Origin: an uncultured bacterium
GTDB lineage: Bacteria > Cyanobacteriota > Vampirovibrionia > Gastranaerophilales > Gastranaerophilaceae
Reading direction: 5' to 3'
DNA: 9,618 nucleotides
NCBI GenBank assembly: GCA_949288685.1
Contig: CASELB010000110.1
Coordinates: 1-9,618, forward strand
Shown here piece after piece: positions 1-8,600 of the stretch (position 1 is its first letter; every line of letters begins with the position of its first letter). The position numbers were made by a program, and so were the translations under genes. The notes below the pieces were generated by a model that was not told the DNA's origin, searched no databases, and saw only the letters and a program-made list of their open reading frames with translations.

Positions 1-299
1 CAGGATCTTGCACAAGACTTGCTTTAGACCCTGAAATAAATTCAGGGTGACATATTTATTCATGGTGCAATACTGCTCGCAATCCGCGAGTTCAGGGTGA
101 CATGAAGAATACCACGCGGGTGAGACCCTGAAACTTCTTGGTTGCTCGCGATAAACGGCGTTACGTGTTGAAAACTCAACGTTTCCAACACTCCAGCCTC
201 TGCTCGCAATCCGCAATTCAGGGTGACAGGGCTTTTACCCCTTCGGTGTGGCTGTTCTATTCCCCGGACACAAGCCGCAGCACAGGACAAAGTGCACGC
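1..299. repeat. Gene-free stretch with copies of a dispersed TTCAGGGTGACA intergenic repeat
   Basis: I see no convincing gene here; the short open frames lack a ribosome binding site and cross the repeats. The block TTCAGGGTGACA occurs at 41-52, 91-102 and 217-228, and its inverse ACCCTGAA at 28-35 and 125-132. The first pair (28-35 and 41-48) forms a perfect 8-bp stem with a 5-nt loop. The second pair (91-98 and 125-132) is a wider inverted repeat. A 14-bp direct repeat, TGCTCGCAATCCGC, stands just before the second and third TTCAGGGTGACA copies, at 74-87 and 201-214. The region looks more GC-rich than the flanking coding DNA. Related palindromic intergenic repeats are scattered through several AT-rich bacterial genomes; that this one is dispersed genome-wide is inference. 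No clear intrinsic terminator for the gene ending at 300 is visible. Confidence 0.8.
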
Positions 300-1379
300 T
301 CATCCATTTGTTTTTATATAATCACAGATATTTGTTTGAGGCACGTAATCATAATTACGCATTTCAATTTTATTAATAATAGTAGAACGTTTTTTCCTGT
401 AGAGCATATCAATAAACGCTTCTAAACGTGTTATAAATCCAGCCTCGCCGGTATGTTCATCTATTGTTAGTGACAACAACGGTTTGCCAAACTCTTTTGA
501 TTTTCTGATAATATTTTCTATCATCAATGAATCCGGACCGCAGCCAAACGCTGTAAGCACTATAAGACCGTCAATTTTATTATCTTTAAGATAGTGTCCG
601 GCAGAACCCGTCATTTCATACTGATTTGCCCAGTACGGTTTTTGTTCAAGAGCCGCAATTCCTTCACTCATTTGCTTGTCTGTCAGTTGGAGCGCCGTAA
701 AGACTTTAACATCCATTGCTTCAAGTTTGTCAAATATTTTCATTGACGCTCTTTCGTCATAAATATTATATCCGTGCGAAACAAGCGCAACAGAAATAGG
801 ATACTCCTTATTAGGAACATCTATAAATACTTTGCCTTGAAGGGCATAATTCATTGCAGATTTATAATTCATGCCTGAATTAAGCATAACCCTGAAATTG
901 TTATATACGCGCCAACCGGCTTTCGATGCTTTTTTGATAAGTTTTTCGTCAGTAATACCAAAAGGCGCTACAGCCTCTTTTAAAAAGCTATATAAACCTC
1001 TGTTTTTATCAGACTTATCAAGAGTTGCTTCAATAAGATTAAAATCTCTTTTAATCACATTACGCACCAAATCAGGCAGCCCTCTTATTTTTGAACAATT
1101 ATAAACTTTTGGAGCTATAGACTGCAGGCACGGAACAAAAATATTTTTAACCCCTTTATCAAGCAGATTGATAACATGTCCCAAATAAATTTTTATCGGT
1201 AAGCAAGTTTCAGTAACAACAAGCGCGGAACCGTCAGACATTGTTTGTTTAGTCGTTAAATCCGATAACACCGGCACAATATCAAGAGCCGTAAAAAAAC
1301 CGTACCAGAACGGGTAATTGTGATAAAAAGACATGCCGCGCGGTATTCCTATAACATTTTTGTTGGATTGTTGTTTCAT
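300..1379 (-). CDS. Acyl-CoA dehydratase activase-related protein (DUF2229 family), Fe-S protein
   Basis: This 359-aa protein matches the DUF2229/HgdB-like family related to 2-hydroxyacyl-CoA dehydratases and their activases. Visible hallmarks are the N-terminal GIPRGMSFYHNYPFW (residues 11-25), TETCLP (56-61), FVPC (81-84), FGCGPDS (278-284) and DEHTGEAG (307-314). C59, C84 and C280 sit in the conserved motifs and are the likely Fe-S ligands. In anaerobes such proteins act with an ATP-dependent activase in low-potential electron transfer or radical dehydration, but many members have no assigned substrate. Here no activase (ASKHA ATPase) or dehydratase partner lies next to it, so the substrate is unknown. 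Length is usual for a stand-alone member. The start is supported by GAGG nine bases upstream. It is divergent from ruvC, with a putative promoter and palindrome between them. Family assignment is firm; cellular role is not. Confidence 0.9.
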   Translation of the reverse strand: MKQQSNKNVIGIPRGMSFYHNYPFWYGFFTALDIVPVLSDLTTKQTMSDGSALVVTETCLPIKIYLGHVINLLDKGVKNIFVPCLQSIAPKVYNCSKIRGLPDLVRNVIKRDFNLIEATLDKSDKNRGLYSFLKEAVAPFGITDEKLIKKASKAGWRVYNNFRVMLNSGMNYKSAMNYALQGKVFIDVPNKEYPISVALVSHGYNIYDERASMKIFDKLEAMDVKVFTALQLTDKQMSEGIAALEQKPYWANQYEMTGSAGHYLKDNKIDGLIVLTAFGCGPDSLMIENIIRKSKEFGKPLLSLTIDEHTGEAGFITRLEAFIDMLYRKKRSTIINKIEMRNYDYVPQTNICDYIKTNG

Positions 1380-1391
1380 TTACACTTACCT

Positions 1392-1408
1392 CAATAGTAT
1401 AACTATTG
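1392..1408. promoter_or_regulatory. Perfect 7-bp inverted repeat upstream of the DUF2229 gene (possible operator)
   Basis: CAATAGT (1392-1398) and ACTATTG (1402-1408) form a perfect inverted repeat around a 3-nt centre. It ends a few bases upstream of the GAGG ribosome binding site of the minus-strand gene and overlaps its putative -10 box TACAAT. It could be a repressor operator or a small hairpin in the 5' leader. No regulator is identifiable. Confidence 0.45.
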
Positions 1409-1434
1409 TAATACAGACAAAAAGCAAAGTCACT
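1406..1434 (-). promoter_or_regulatory. Putative sigma70 promoter of the DUF2229 gene
   Basis: On the minus strand a -35-like GTGACT is followed, after a 17-bp spacer, by TACAAT (5 of 6 to the -10 consensus). Transcription would start shortly upstream of the ribosome binding site at about 1389-1392. A second -10-like element, TATACT, lies slightly downstream and is an alternative. The -35 match is modest. Confidence 0.45.
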
Positions 1435-1440
1435 ACTTTA

Positions 1441-1473
1441 TTGAATATTGTAAATTTCTGTTATAATTCTTAT
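1441..1473 (+). promoter_or_regulatory. ruvC promoter with extended -10, probably giving a leaderless mRNA
   Basis: A perfect TATAAT lies at 1462-1467, preceded by TG one base upstream (extended -10). A -35-like TTGAAT stands at 1441-1446, with a short 15-bp spacer. The expected transcription start, about 7 nt after the -10, coincides with the A of the ruvC ATG at 1474. No Shine-Dalgarno sequence precedes this ATG, which fits leaderless translation. Confidence 0.6.
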
Positions 1474-1950
1474 ATGAGAATTCTTGGAATAGACCCCGGG
1501 ATGGCACTTGTCGGGTACGGGGTGATAGATATAGAAGACGGCAATCTAAAACTTTCAGCCTCCGGCTCTATCAGAACAGAAAAAAATAAAACTGTTCCGG
1601 AACGCCTTGCAGAAATTATGTCTGACATGAAAGAACTGATTAAAATATACTCGCCGGATGCTGTTTCTATCGAAGATTTGTTCTTCTTCAAAAACCAGAA
1701 AACAATAATTCCTGTCGCGCAATCGCGCGGAGTGATACTCGCAGTAGTCGAAGAGAGCGGAACACCAATATACGAGTACACTCCGATACAGGTAAAACAA
1801 GTATTAACAGGCTACGGGCGGGCGGAGAAAAAAGAAGTCGAAAGAATGGTTAAACTTGCTCTGAATAACGAGCAGCTTCCAAAGCTCGACGATACCATTG
1901 ACGCAATCGCTATAGCCATTACTCACGCACGGACAATTAATAAACTCTGA
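1474..1950 (+). CDS. ruvC: Crossover junction endodeoxyribonuclease RuvC
   Basis: RuvC is the dimeric Holliday-junction resolvase that cuts four-way DNA junctions after RuvAB branch migration. This 158-aa protein has the full RNase-H-fold active site: D7 in GIDPG, E67 in SIED, and D140 and D143 in DDTIDA, matching E. coli D7, E66, D138 and D141. Other conserved blocks are FFKNQKT (71-77), VAQSRG (81-86), YTPIQVKQVLTGYGRAEKK (102-120) and AIAITHAR (145-152). The open frame continues upstream to 1333, but those 47 residues overlap the divergent gene and are not RuvC-like, so the start is placed at the ATG before MRILGIDPG. There is no ribosome binding site; see the promoter entry. ruvA and ruvB are not adjacent. 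It converges on the 101-aa gene and probably ends at the 2002-2046 terminator. Confidence 0.97.
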   Translation: MRILGIDPGMALVGYGVIDIEDGNLKLSASGSIRTEKNKTVPERLAEIMSDMKELIKIYSPDAVSIEDLFFFKNQKTIIPVAQSRGVILAVVEESGTPIYEYTPIQVKQVLTGYGRAEKKEVERMVKLALNNEQLPKLDDTIDAIAIAITHARTINKL

Positions 1951-2001
1951 TTTTGTGAACGTTTTAAAAGTGTAATTTAGACAATTAAAATTTGAGATAA
2001 A

Positions 2002-2046
2002 AAAAGTTTGCCACAGACCGCAATTAAGCAACAGTGACAAACTTTT
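2002..2046. terminator. Bidirectional intrinsic terminator shared by ruvC and the convergent small gene
   Basis: GTTTGCCAC (2006-2014) pairs with GTGACAAAC (2034-2042) with one mismatch. The stem is extended by four A-T pairs (2002-2005 with 2043-2046) and has a 19-nt loop. An A run lies on the left and a T-rich run on the right, so each strand has a U tract after the stem. It would end ruvC (plus) and the 101-aa gene (minus). The stop codon of the latter (2024-2026) falls in the loop, so its last codons are part of the hairpin. Confidence 0.8.
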
Positions 2047-2329
2047 CTTTTTCAGCTTTGTTCTCTACCGCACTGTTGTATGAATTATTTGCAATATACT
2101 TGAATGTTCTGTACAACTTGTATCCTAATGCGGTAACAGGATTGCTGTCGTTAGCTTTTTTAGCTTCTTTTTGGTTTTGTTTAAATATAACTGCCGACTT
2201 AGGGTCCTGGAGCATTAATAATGCTTCGTCAGAGCCTATAGCATTGTTTTCCGCATTAAGCATGGTTCTGTAACCTCTTACGGCAGTGAAGTTTAAACTA
2301 CTATTTTGATTTACCGGTGAAACAAACAT
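2024..2329 (-). CDS. Hypothetical 101-aa protein with an NFTAVRG N-terminal motif
   Basis: I do not recognise this protein. The start at 2329 is set by a strong Shine-Dalgarno (AAAGGAGGG) six bases upstream; the open frame extends further to 2413, but that stretch covers the promoter and ribosome binding site. The N-terminus, MFVSPVNQNSSLNFTAVRGY, is polar and lacks a hydrophobic signal peptide. The rest is charged and probably helical: ALLML (36-40), a QKEAKKAND segment (53-61), then GYKLYRTFKYIANNSYNSAV (69-88). There are no cysteines or membrane segments. It has its own near-consensus promoter with an unusual density of AACACTT motifs, and its 3' end overlaps the shared terminator. The N-terminal F-T-A-V-R pattern resembles short tags I associate with Gastranaerophilales proteins (inference from memory). 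It could be a small structural or exported protein. Confidence 0.75.
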   Translation of the reverse strand: MFVSPVNQNSSLNFTAVRGYRTMLNAENNAIGSDEALLMLQDPKSAVIFKQNQKEAKKANDSNPVTALGYKLYRTFKYIANNSYNSAVENKAEKEKFVTVA

Positions 2330-2351
2330 CTTGTTCCCTCCTTTCTTTATT

Positions 2352-2481
2352 AAGTGTTTTTTGTACACTTCATTTAACACTTTCATTATGCAACACTTTT
2401 TATTTTTTGTCAAGTGTTTGGATATACTTTTGTAACAATTTGCTAAACCCTTGCAAATATTGACTTGTGGCGTTAAGTGTT
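2352..2481. promoter_or_regulatory. Cluster of six AACACTT/AAGTGTT motifs around a promoter (operator-like array)
   Basis: Copies lie at 2352-2358 (AAGTGTT), 2364-2370 (TACACTT, 6 of 7), 2376-2382 (AACACTT), 2392-2398 (AACACTT), 2412-2418 (AAGTGTT) and 2475-2481 (AAGTGTT). They occur in both orientations and overlap the -35, the spacer, the start site and the 5' leader of the 101-aa gene. Two leader copies can also pair into a 6-bp hairpin just upstream of the ribosome binding site. This suggests repressor binding or RNA-level control; no factor is identified. Confidence 0.55.
2385..2413 (-). promoter_or_regulatory. Near-consensus sigma70 promoter of the 101-aa gene
   Basis: On the minus strand TTGACA (2413-2408) is followed after exactly 17 bp by CATAAT (2390-2385). 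Transcription would start near 2378, giving a leader of about 48 nt before the ATG at 2329. This is the best -35/-10 pair I find in the window. Confidence 0.8.
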
Positions 2482-2491
2482 AATTTTACAT

Positions 2492-2659
2492 TTATTTTTT
2501 ATAGCCCGGTGGGATAATAACGCATGGGGTTATTTTTCTGCCGCCAATTTCACCCTGTTCGTTAATTGCGCATAAACCAGAATAGCTGTTAAATATTAGT
2601 AAATCTTTTTCATACTTCCAGCTATTCTTAATTCCAACAGGAGCTTGCTCCTGTTTTTT
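2492..2659 (-). pseudogene. 55-codon open frame continuing in phase after the stop of the giant gene
   Basis: Directly after the TAA at 2662-2660 the same frame stays open for 55 codons to a TAA at 2494-2492. The conceptual peptide looks protein-like, for example KNSWKYEKDLLIFNSYSGLC followed by INEQGEIGGRK and ITPCVIIPPGYKK. The frame contains no ATG, GTG or TTG, so it cannot start independently in the usual way. It may be a C-terminal end cut off by a nonsense mutation, the 3' remnant of another gene, or a chance open frame in structured DNA. The first codons coincide with the plus-strand terminator hairpin. I cannot match the peptide to a family. Confidence 0.35.
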
Positions 2660-2661
2660 TT
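2503..2661 (+). ncRNA. Possible structured small RNA ending at a plus-strand terminator, antisense to the giant gene's 3' end
   Basis: This block is more GC-rich than its surroundings at its left end. It contains ATAAC/GTTAT pairing near 2516-2532, then a perfect 10-bp inverted repeat, AGAATAGCTG (2579-2588) with CAGCTATTCT (2619-2628), and finally an intrinsic terminator on the plus strand. ruvC should already have ended at 2046, and there is no plus-strand gene between, so the terminator suggests an unannotated transcript. I find no convincing plus-strand promoter: a TTGACT at 2460-2465 lacks a good -10 partner. The 5' boundary is therefore a guess, and the structures could instead act in the giant gene's 3' UTR. 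Confidence 0.3.
2636..2661 (+). terminator. Strong intrinsic terminator on the plus strand
   Basis: AACAGGAG (2636-2643) and CTCCTGTT (2648-2655) form a perfect 8-bp stem with loop CTTG. The stem runs into eight T residues at 2654-2661. The orientation is plus. On the minus strand the A run precedes the hairpin and no U tract follows, so it is a poor terminator for the giant gene whose stop codon abuts it. Confidence 0.75.
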
Positions 2662-5600
2662 ATAAAATATTCAACGCATTAAGAACCCGTATACACGCAT
2701 TTTGTTTATCTATAATTTCTGCGTACCATGCCTGAAATTTCTCAACCCTGTCAAGTAATTCCTCATTGTCTTCCGGCAAGGTAAGTTCTTCAATAAAATT
2801 ATTTATAATCTGCGCATTATAAAAATGTTTGTTCAATTCATTCACAGAATTCATCAAATATTTATGCGTATCCGCCAGTGATGCCTGTATTACATTATAC
2901 AGGAACACCGATACCGGCAGCCCTTCCAAATTGTCAACTACGTCAGAGTTAATAACATTTTCAAATGAACCGATAATATTATGTATAAATATACTGTCTT
3001 TTCCGGCTTTCTCCTTTAATTCCGGTATATAACGGCGGCAAATTTCTTTTGTTTCGGAAGGAGGTGCGCTTGACGGAATTTTTTGAACCTCCTCTTTTAG
3101 CGCTTGAATTACCTGCGCATCAGAGAGTACTGCCGTTTGTATATCTTCTAATTTTTCCAACGCTTTATCAACCATTGAAAGTTCAGGTAGTTCCATAAGT
3201 GCCGGCAAAACTTTTTCTATAAGATTAAATTTTTGAACAAAGTTTCTTGCTGTCTCAAAATTGTCTTCCATTAACAAAGGACGCGTCATCATACTTAATA
3301 CTTCAGGTGAAGACATTTTGTACATTGTTCTGCTCTTTTTACCGTTTGCATCTTTTTGGTACAAGGCTATATCTATATTATCAAACTCATTTGCCACAAC
3401 ATTTGTAATCCCGAGCCTTGTAGCTTTCATCAATATTTCCTGCATACCAATATACTTTGCACTCAAAAGAAGAGAGTCAATAGTATTACCTATAGAGTCC
3501 GTTAAGTAACTGTTGGTTTCGTCTTCCCCTGCTGCAATCATATATAAATATTCATCAAGAAGTTTTACCGGATTATTGAGTATATAATTCTTTTGAGTCA
3601 TATTAAGAACTTCCGTATACTTTTCAGACGCATCAGGGTTTTTATGATTTATGGCGGAGAACCACTCATTTATCTTCCCGCGCACTCTATCCCTGTACTC
3701 CGGCAGAATTTTTATTTTCAAATATACGTCAACCGTATTATTTAAATCCTTTTCCGCCATCTCCAGTTTTTTCCGGTACTCTTCCCGCGGGCACAGCCGC
3801 AGCAATGAATTACAGATTTTCTCAAGTTGATCAACTGTCGGCATATACGATTGAAGTTCTATACTATCGCCGGAGGTTAACATCTTTGATAACGTTGCAG
3901 AAACCTCACTAAACTCTTTATTCTCAGAAGTATTTAAGATAAAACTTTCAACCTGTTTTCTCAAATAATATACTTCACTATAAGTAAGAGTCTTATCGGC
4001 ATGCTCGCGAACAAAGTTGACTATCCAATCAGCACTATCAAATACCTGCATTTGCTGCCTTAATACAGAATACTTATTGTGTGCACTTTCAAGAAGTTTC
4101 AGAGATGTTTCAGTAAGTTCGGTACTTGTATCTCCAAGTTCTATCCGCGGATATGACGGCAGTACTCCGTACTGTTTATAACTCATCTCCTTCACTCTGC
4201 CAAACATTCTGTCATACGTAAGGCTTTTAAGATTTGCCCGCAAACCGAGATATATATCATCAAATTTTCTTTGCTTATAAACAGCACCCGTAATTTTTTT
4301 ACTAAACCGGTTATAACGGGTATATGGCGCCGTTTTACTTAAATCAAAGCTCCCGGTAAATTCATCAATAAAAATTTCATTTAACAATGCATCTTCCGCC
4401 GTTTCTCTATTTGCGTTGATACTGCGTACTAAATCATAGCCGGTTATATTTTTTACTAAATCGTCATCCGTAAGCTGCGGCGCAACATGCCTGTTATACT
4501 CGTCCAGTGTATAATTCTGTATACGGTTAAATATTGAAACAAATTTCTCATCAGTTTCAGGATTGTAAGTTTTATCTATCCAGTTAATAACATTTTCCGG
4601 TAAAGTATCCTTATTAATCTCTTCCGGCTTTAGCGTATACATACTAATTATGTGTTTATATATACCGTCTCTAATCTCTTGCGCAGTCTGAACCGGTATC
4701 CGGTTTCCGAATTTGTCGATTAATCCGTTTGTATAAACATTAGAAAACGCTTTCGCCACAGAACGCAAACTGCCGTCGTATCCGTTATTTTTTATTTTGC
4801 TTATTAACTTATCATTCCTTAATTCTTTTGAAACAATTTGTTCATCATAATCAATCCCTGCAGCGCTTAAAGCAGGGTTTATAACCTCATCAAAAAGTTC
4901 TTTAGTATTTTTATCGGAAGAAATATACTGTACAATATTTATATCTTTAAGGAAAGTATACCCAAACTTATTTCTTGCCTCATTAAACATTTTCCTTTTA
5001 AGATTTTCCAAACTGCCACCCGGTAGTACTTCCTCTATTTTTTCACTGTATACACTCTCCGGAAACATTTTTCTCAACGCCGCACGTTCTAACATTATTT
5101 TTAAAACATCATCGTTCGCAAGAGCCTTATAATCCGCCTCTGTTTTAATACCGGAATTAAACCTGTTACCTTTTATACGTTTCTCAAGTTTGTTATATAC
5201 GCTCCAATACTGCATTTCCATTTTATTAAGGACTTTTATTCTGTGCTTTAATTCTTCCGGAGACATTTTTTCCGCAAATTCTTCCAGAAGTCCGAGGTTA
5301 TCGCTATCAGGAATAAGCAGCAAATCCCTGATTGACTTAGCAACTGACAGCGCTTTCGGGCTTGTTCCCGGCATTATTACGTCTTCCATCAACTCAAAAG
5401 TATATGATGAAGAAGGATTAAGTTTTTTTAACTGTTTGTTGTTATAAGACTGCGCAACCGACAATCCGCTCTTATACAGTAAGTCGTCAACAAATGTTCC
5501 GTTCCGGTACTTGTCATTTGTTATATAACCGTACTTGTATCCAAAATCATTATTATAATCCGTTCTGGTTAATCCCTTGGAGTCTGTCCATGTATTATCC

Positions 5601-8600
5601 TTTTCTCTAATCCCCCAGCTATTATCATGAAACAGAACATCTTTCTCTACCATTTTTTTAGGGTCTGATTTTGAAGGAACTTTTAATGTATCAATCGATG
5701 CGATATACTGCGCATGCAGACCGATACGTGTATCAGAAACCGAAGAACCGGTAATGCCTGAAAATTTACCGTTCTTAATATCTTTAAACGCTTTCTTTAA
5801 ATCCTTCTGTATGAAATAAGGTTTGTCTGTAACCGACTCAAGCAGTGCCGCTTCTTTTTCACTTGACAATCCGGAAGAAGGCATTATACTAACCCAGTAT
5901 CTGCCGTTATTTACACCGTATTCCCTAAAAATCTCTTCGTAATCCGGACGAACAAACCTGAACATCATATCCTTTTCTTTTCGGGTGATTTTATACATCA
6001 AATTAACAGCAGCAAGAATTTTATTTAATTCCTCTTTTTCCGCTCTCGTAAATTTTGTTAATTCTTTACGTTTCTGTTTATACTCCTTATCAGTATTATT
6101 ATGTTTTTGCGCCTGTAACTTATATAACGCTTCAAATTTGGCATTAAACCGGTCAATGACCGATGCCTTTGTCAATACCCCCGCTTTTTCATAATAATCA
6201 AGAACAATATGCGAAGAAACAACAGAGTTAACTATATCTCCGTCTTTCTCTATAAACAGTGTCTGCGCAATCGTATTAACAGTATCTGCCATTTCATTTA
6301 TTGCACCAAGTATTCTTTGAGGAAGCAATGAAACATTTTCCTGCGTAATTTCCGGCTCAAGTCCGTTGTTTATAAGCAATTTTTTTACAAATTCAGCATC
6401 CGTACCATTTGATAAAATGGTCACCAGATTGCTATAATAATTCATAAAATCATTCTTTATACTTTTTTGATTTATAAGTTTACATGCCTCGGCATAATAT
6501 ACATTATCCATTGCGCCCGTAAGTATTTCACCCGAAGTAATAAGAGCCTCCATTACCTCATCCGGCTGCACTTCCAGCATATCCGCAAGTTTATTAACCT
6601 TTTCTTCATCATAATTTGATGCCAATTCGCCAAGCTGTACTTTTATCTGCGCAAGAACTTCATCTTTATCAGGCTCACACTCAAATATATCAGAATATTT
6701 ATCAATTAATTCCCTGTAAGTAAGCAGGTCTAAAGCCTTATTTGCCCTCAAACGCAATTCTTCTTCGTCATAAATTCCGGTCATAGATATAACACTCTTC
6801 TTATTATCAATATCATCCGAATTCAGAATATCCAGCGTTGTTTGTAATTCTTTAATCAAAACATCTTTACGACCGCCTAAATTCATTCTTTTATACAAAT
6901 CATCATACACGGCAGGAAGATTTTTTATATACTCTGCACTGCTGTCCAGAAATTCCAAAACCCCTTCCTTTGAAGGTTCTATTTCCAAATTTTGTGAAAG
7001 GCTTTCAATAATAAATTTATCTCCGGCATTTACCTTTGCCTTCAATCCGTCAATATTATCAAGAAAAACCGTGTCCTCATCAGGAACTTCAAGCGTTATA
7101 AGATGGCTATGCAATCTTTCGGGCAATGTACAACTTATTATTAGCTGGTTACGATATGCTGACGCTGCATCAATAAGTGATTTCGCCATTGTATACCTGC
7201 CCGGAACATTCGATTGATTATTTATGGATGTTATCTCTTCCAGCAGGGCATAAATCCCGTTTGCCGTTTCATCATCTACCGCTTGCTTAAAAGCATACCC
7301 GAACCCGTCGTTTAAATAAGATTTTATTTTATTTTGCTTTACACCCTTTTCTTCATTATCAATATACAAATATTCATGCGCAACTGTTTTCGTAGAATCT
7401 ACATCCTTGGAATCACGTTTACGCAAACTCATTAGCCCCACAATAATATCATGTGCCATTTCTTTATAATCATCGTCCAAACGTTCAGAAAGTATACTGC
7501 CTAAATTTTCCTGTAATAATCTGCTATACTCCGCCTGTTTTAACTGATAATCAATCCTGTTCTTATTAGTATTAAGTTTTTGCTTTATTACAGCGCTTTT
7601 TATCTGTTTAAGTTTATCCTCCGTTACCATAAGCGCAGTAATATAATTATGCTCTCCGGAAATCTTTGTGTCCGGATTTAAAAATTTCAGGTGAGAATCA
7701 TTATAAACCCCGAATGACCCGCTGTCGTAGGGAACATATATCATTTCTACATTTGACGTAGCACTATTAATGTCCGCAATATTCATCCAGTTTGCCGCAG
7801 CAGCATCAACTATCCTGAAACCGCGTTCCATCATTCCGTTATAATCTATAACAGCTTTCTTTACAGGGATTTTTCTCCCTTTTCCCAAATTATTACGGTC
7901 ATAAACCATTATCTCATCGGAATCATCAAGTTCCTGCATAATAAAATCCGTGTAATTACGCTTATATTCATAAGCTAATAATTTCCTTGTAATGGAAAAT
8001 ACCGTACACATACCGTGAGTATTCTGGTTAGACGCTTTTATATTCGGTATATCATTATTAACCTTATCAAGTGCCAAATCGTTTATAATCTCTGAAAATG
8101 CTTGAAACTTCTTAGCTTCAAGCTGTTGATTAATCTTATAATCATCGCTTAGAAAATAGTCAAGACGCCCTAAAATATACTTTTTATCACCTATAGAAGT
8201 CTCTGAAGACATAATAAAATATTCAAGATTGTTTTTCGCCGCTTCATACGCGTTTTTATCCGGTTTAAATCCGTTCATACGCGCAAGAATACTGTCATAC
8301 GATGCCAATACCTCTTTTTCATCTTCATTCAATTCCTGATTATAAAACACTTCTTTATATTGTTTATTAATCTTTTTTGAATTGCCAAGCCCCGCCTTTA
8401 CCGCACACGCAGATGCCGCAAGCATTAATACGGCTTTCCATCTGTTTTTTGGGGCAATGTTGAACGGTATATTCGTAGAATACTTTAAATCCCGCGCTGC
8501 CTCAATCAAAAATCTGGCGCTGGAAACCATACCGCTTTCCGAAAGATTTTTTATCGCCTTTAAAATATTTTTCTGGTTATTTTCCGCAAGCGAATATCCG

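Noticed and set aside
138..425. Open frames of 76-95 codons crossing the left repeat region on both strands.
   Set aside because: They run through the dispersed repeats and into the 3' end of the DUF2229 gene, have no ribosome binding site and give low-complexity, unlikely peptides.
1333..1473. N-terminal extension of ruvC by 47 residues.
   Set aside because: It overlaps the start of the divergent gene, encodes no RuvC-like residues and contains the promoter.
2330..2413. N-terminal extension of the 101-aa protein to an ATG at 2413.
   Set aside because: It would translate the -35/-10 promoter and the Shine-Dalgarno; the ATG at 2329 has the strong ribosome binding site.
2352..2481. Replication origin suggested by the repeated 7-mers in AT-rich DNA.
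   Set aside because: The motif is not a DnaA box (TTATCCACA-like), and no dnaA, dnaN or partition gene is nearby; a promoter operator is the simpler reading.
5190..5447. Plus-strand open frames of 67-89 codons inside the giant gene.
   Set aside because: They are shadows of the 2007-codon minus-strand frame and lack ribosome binding sites.
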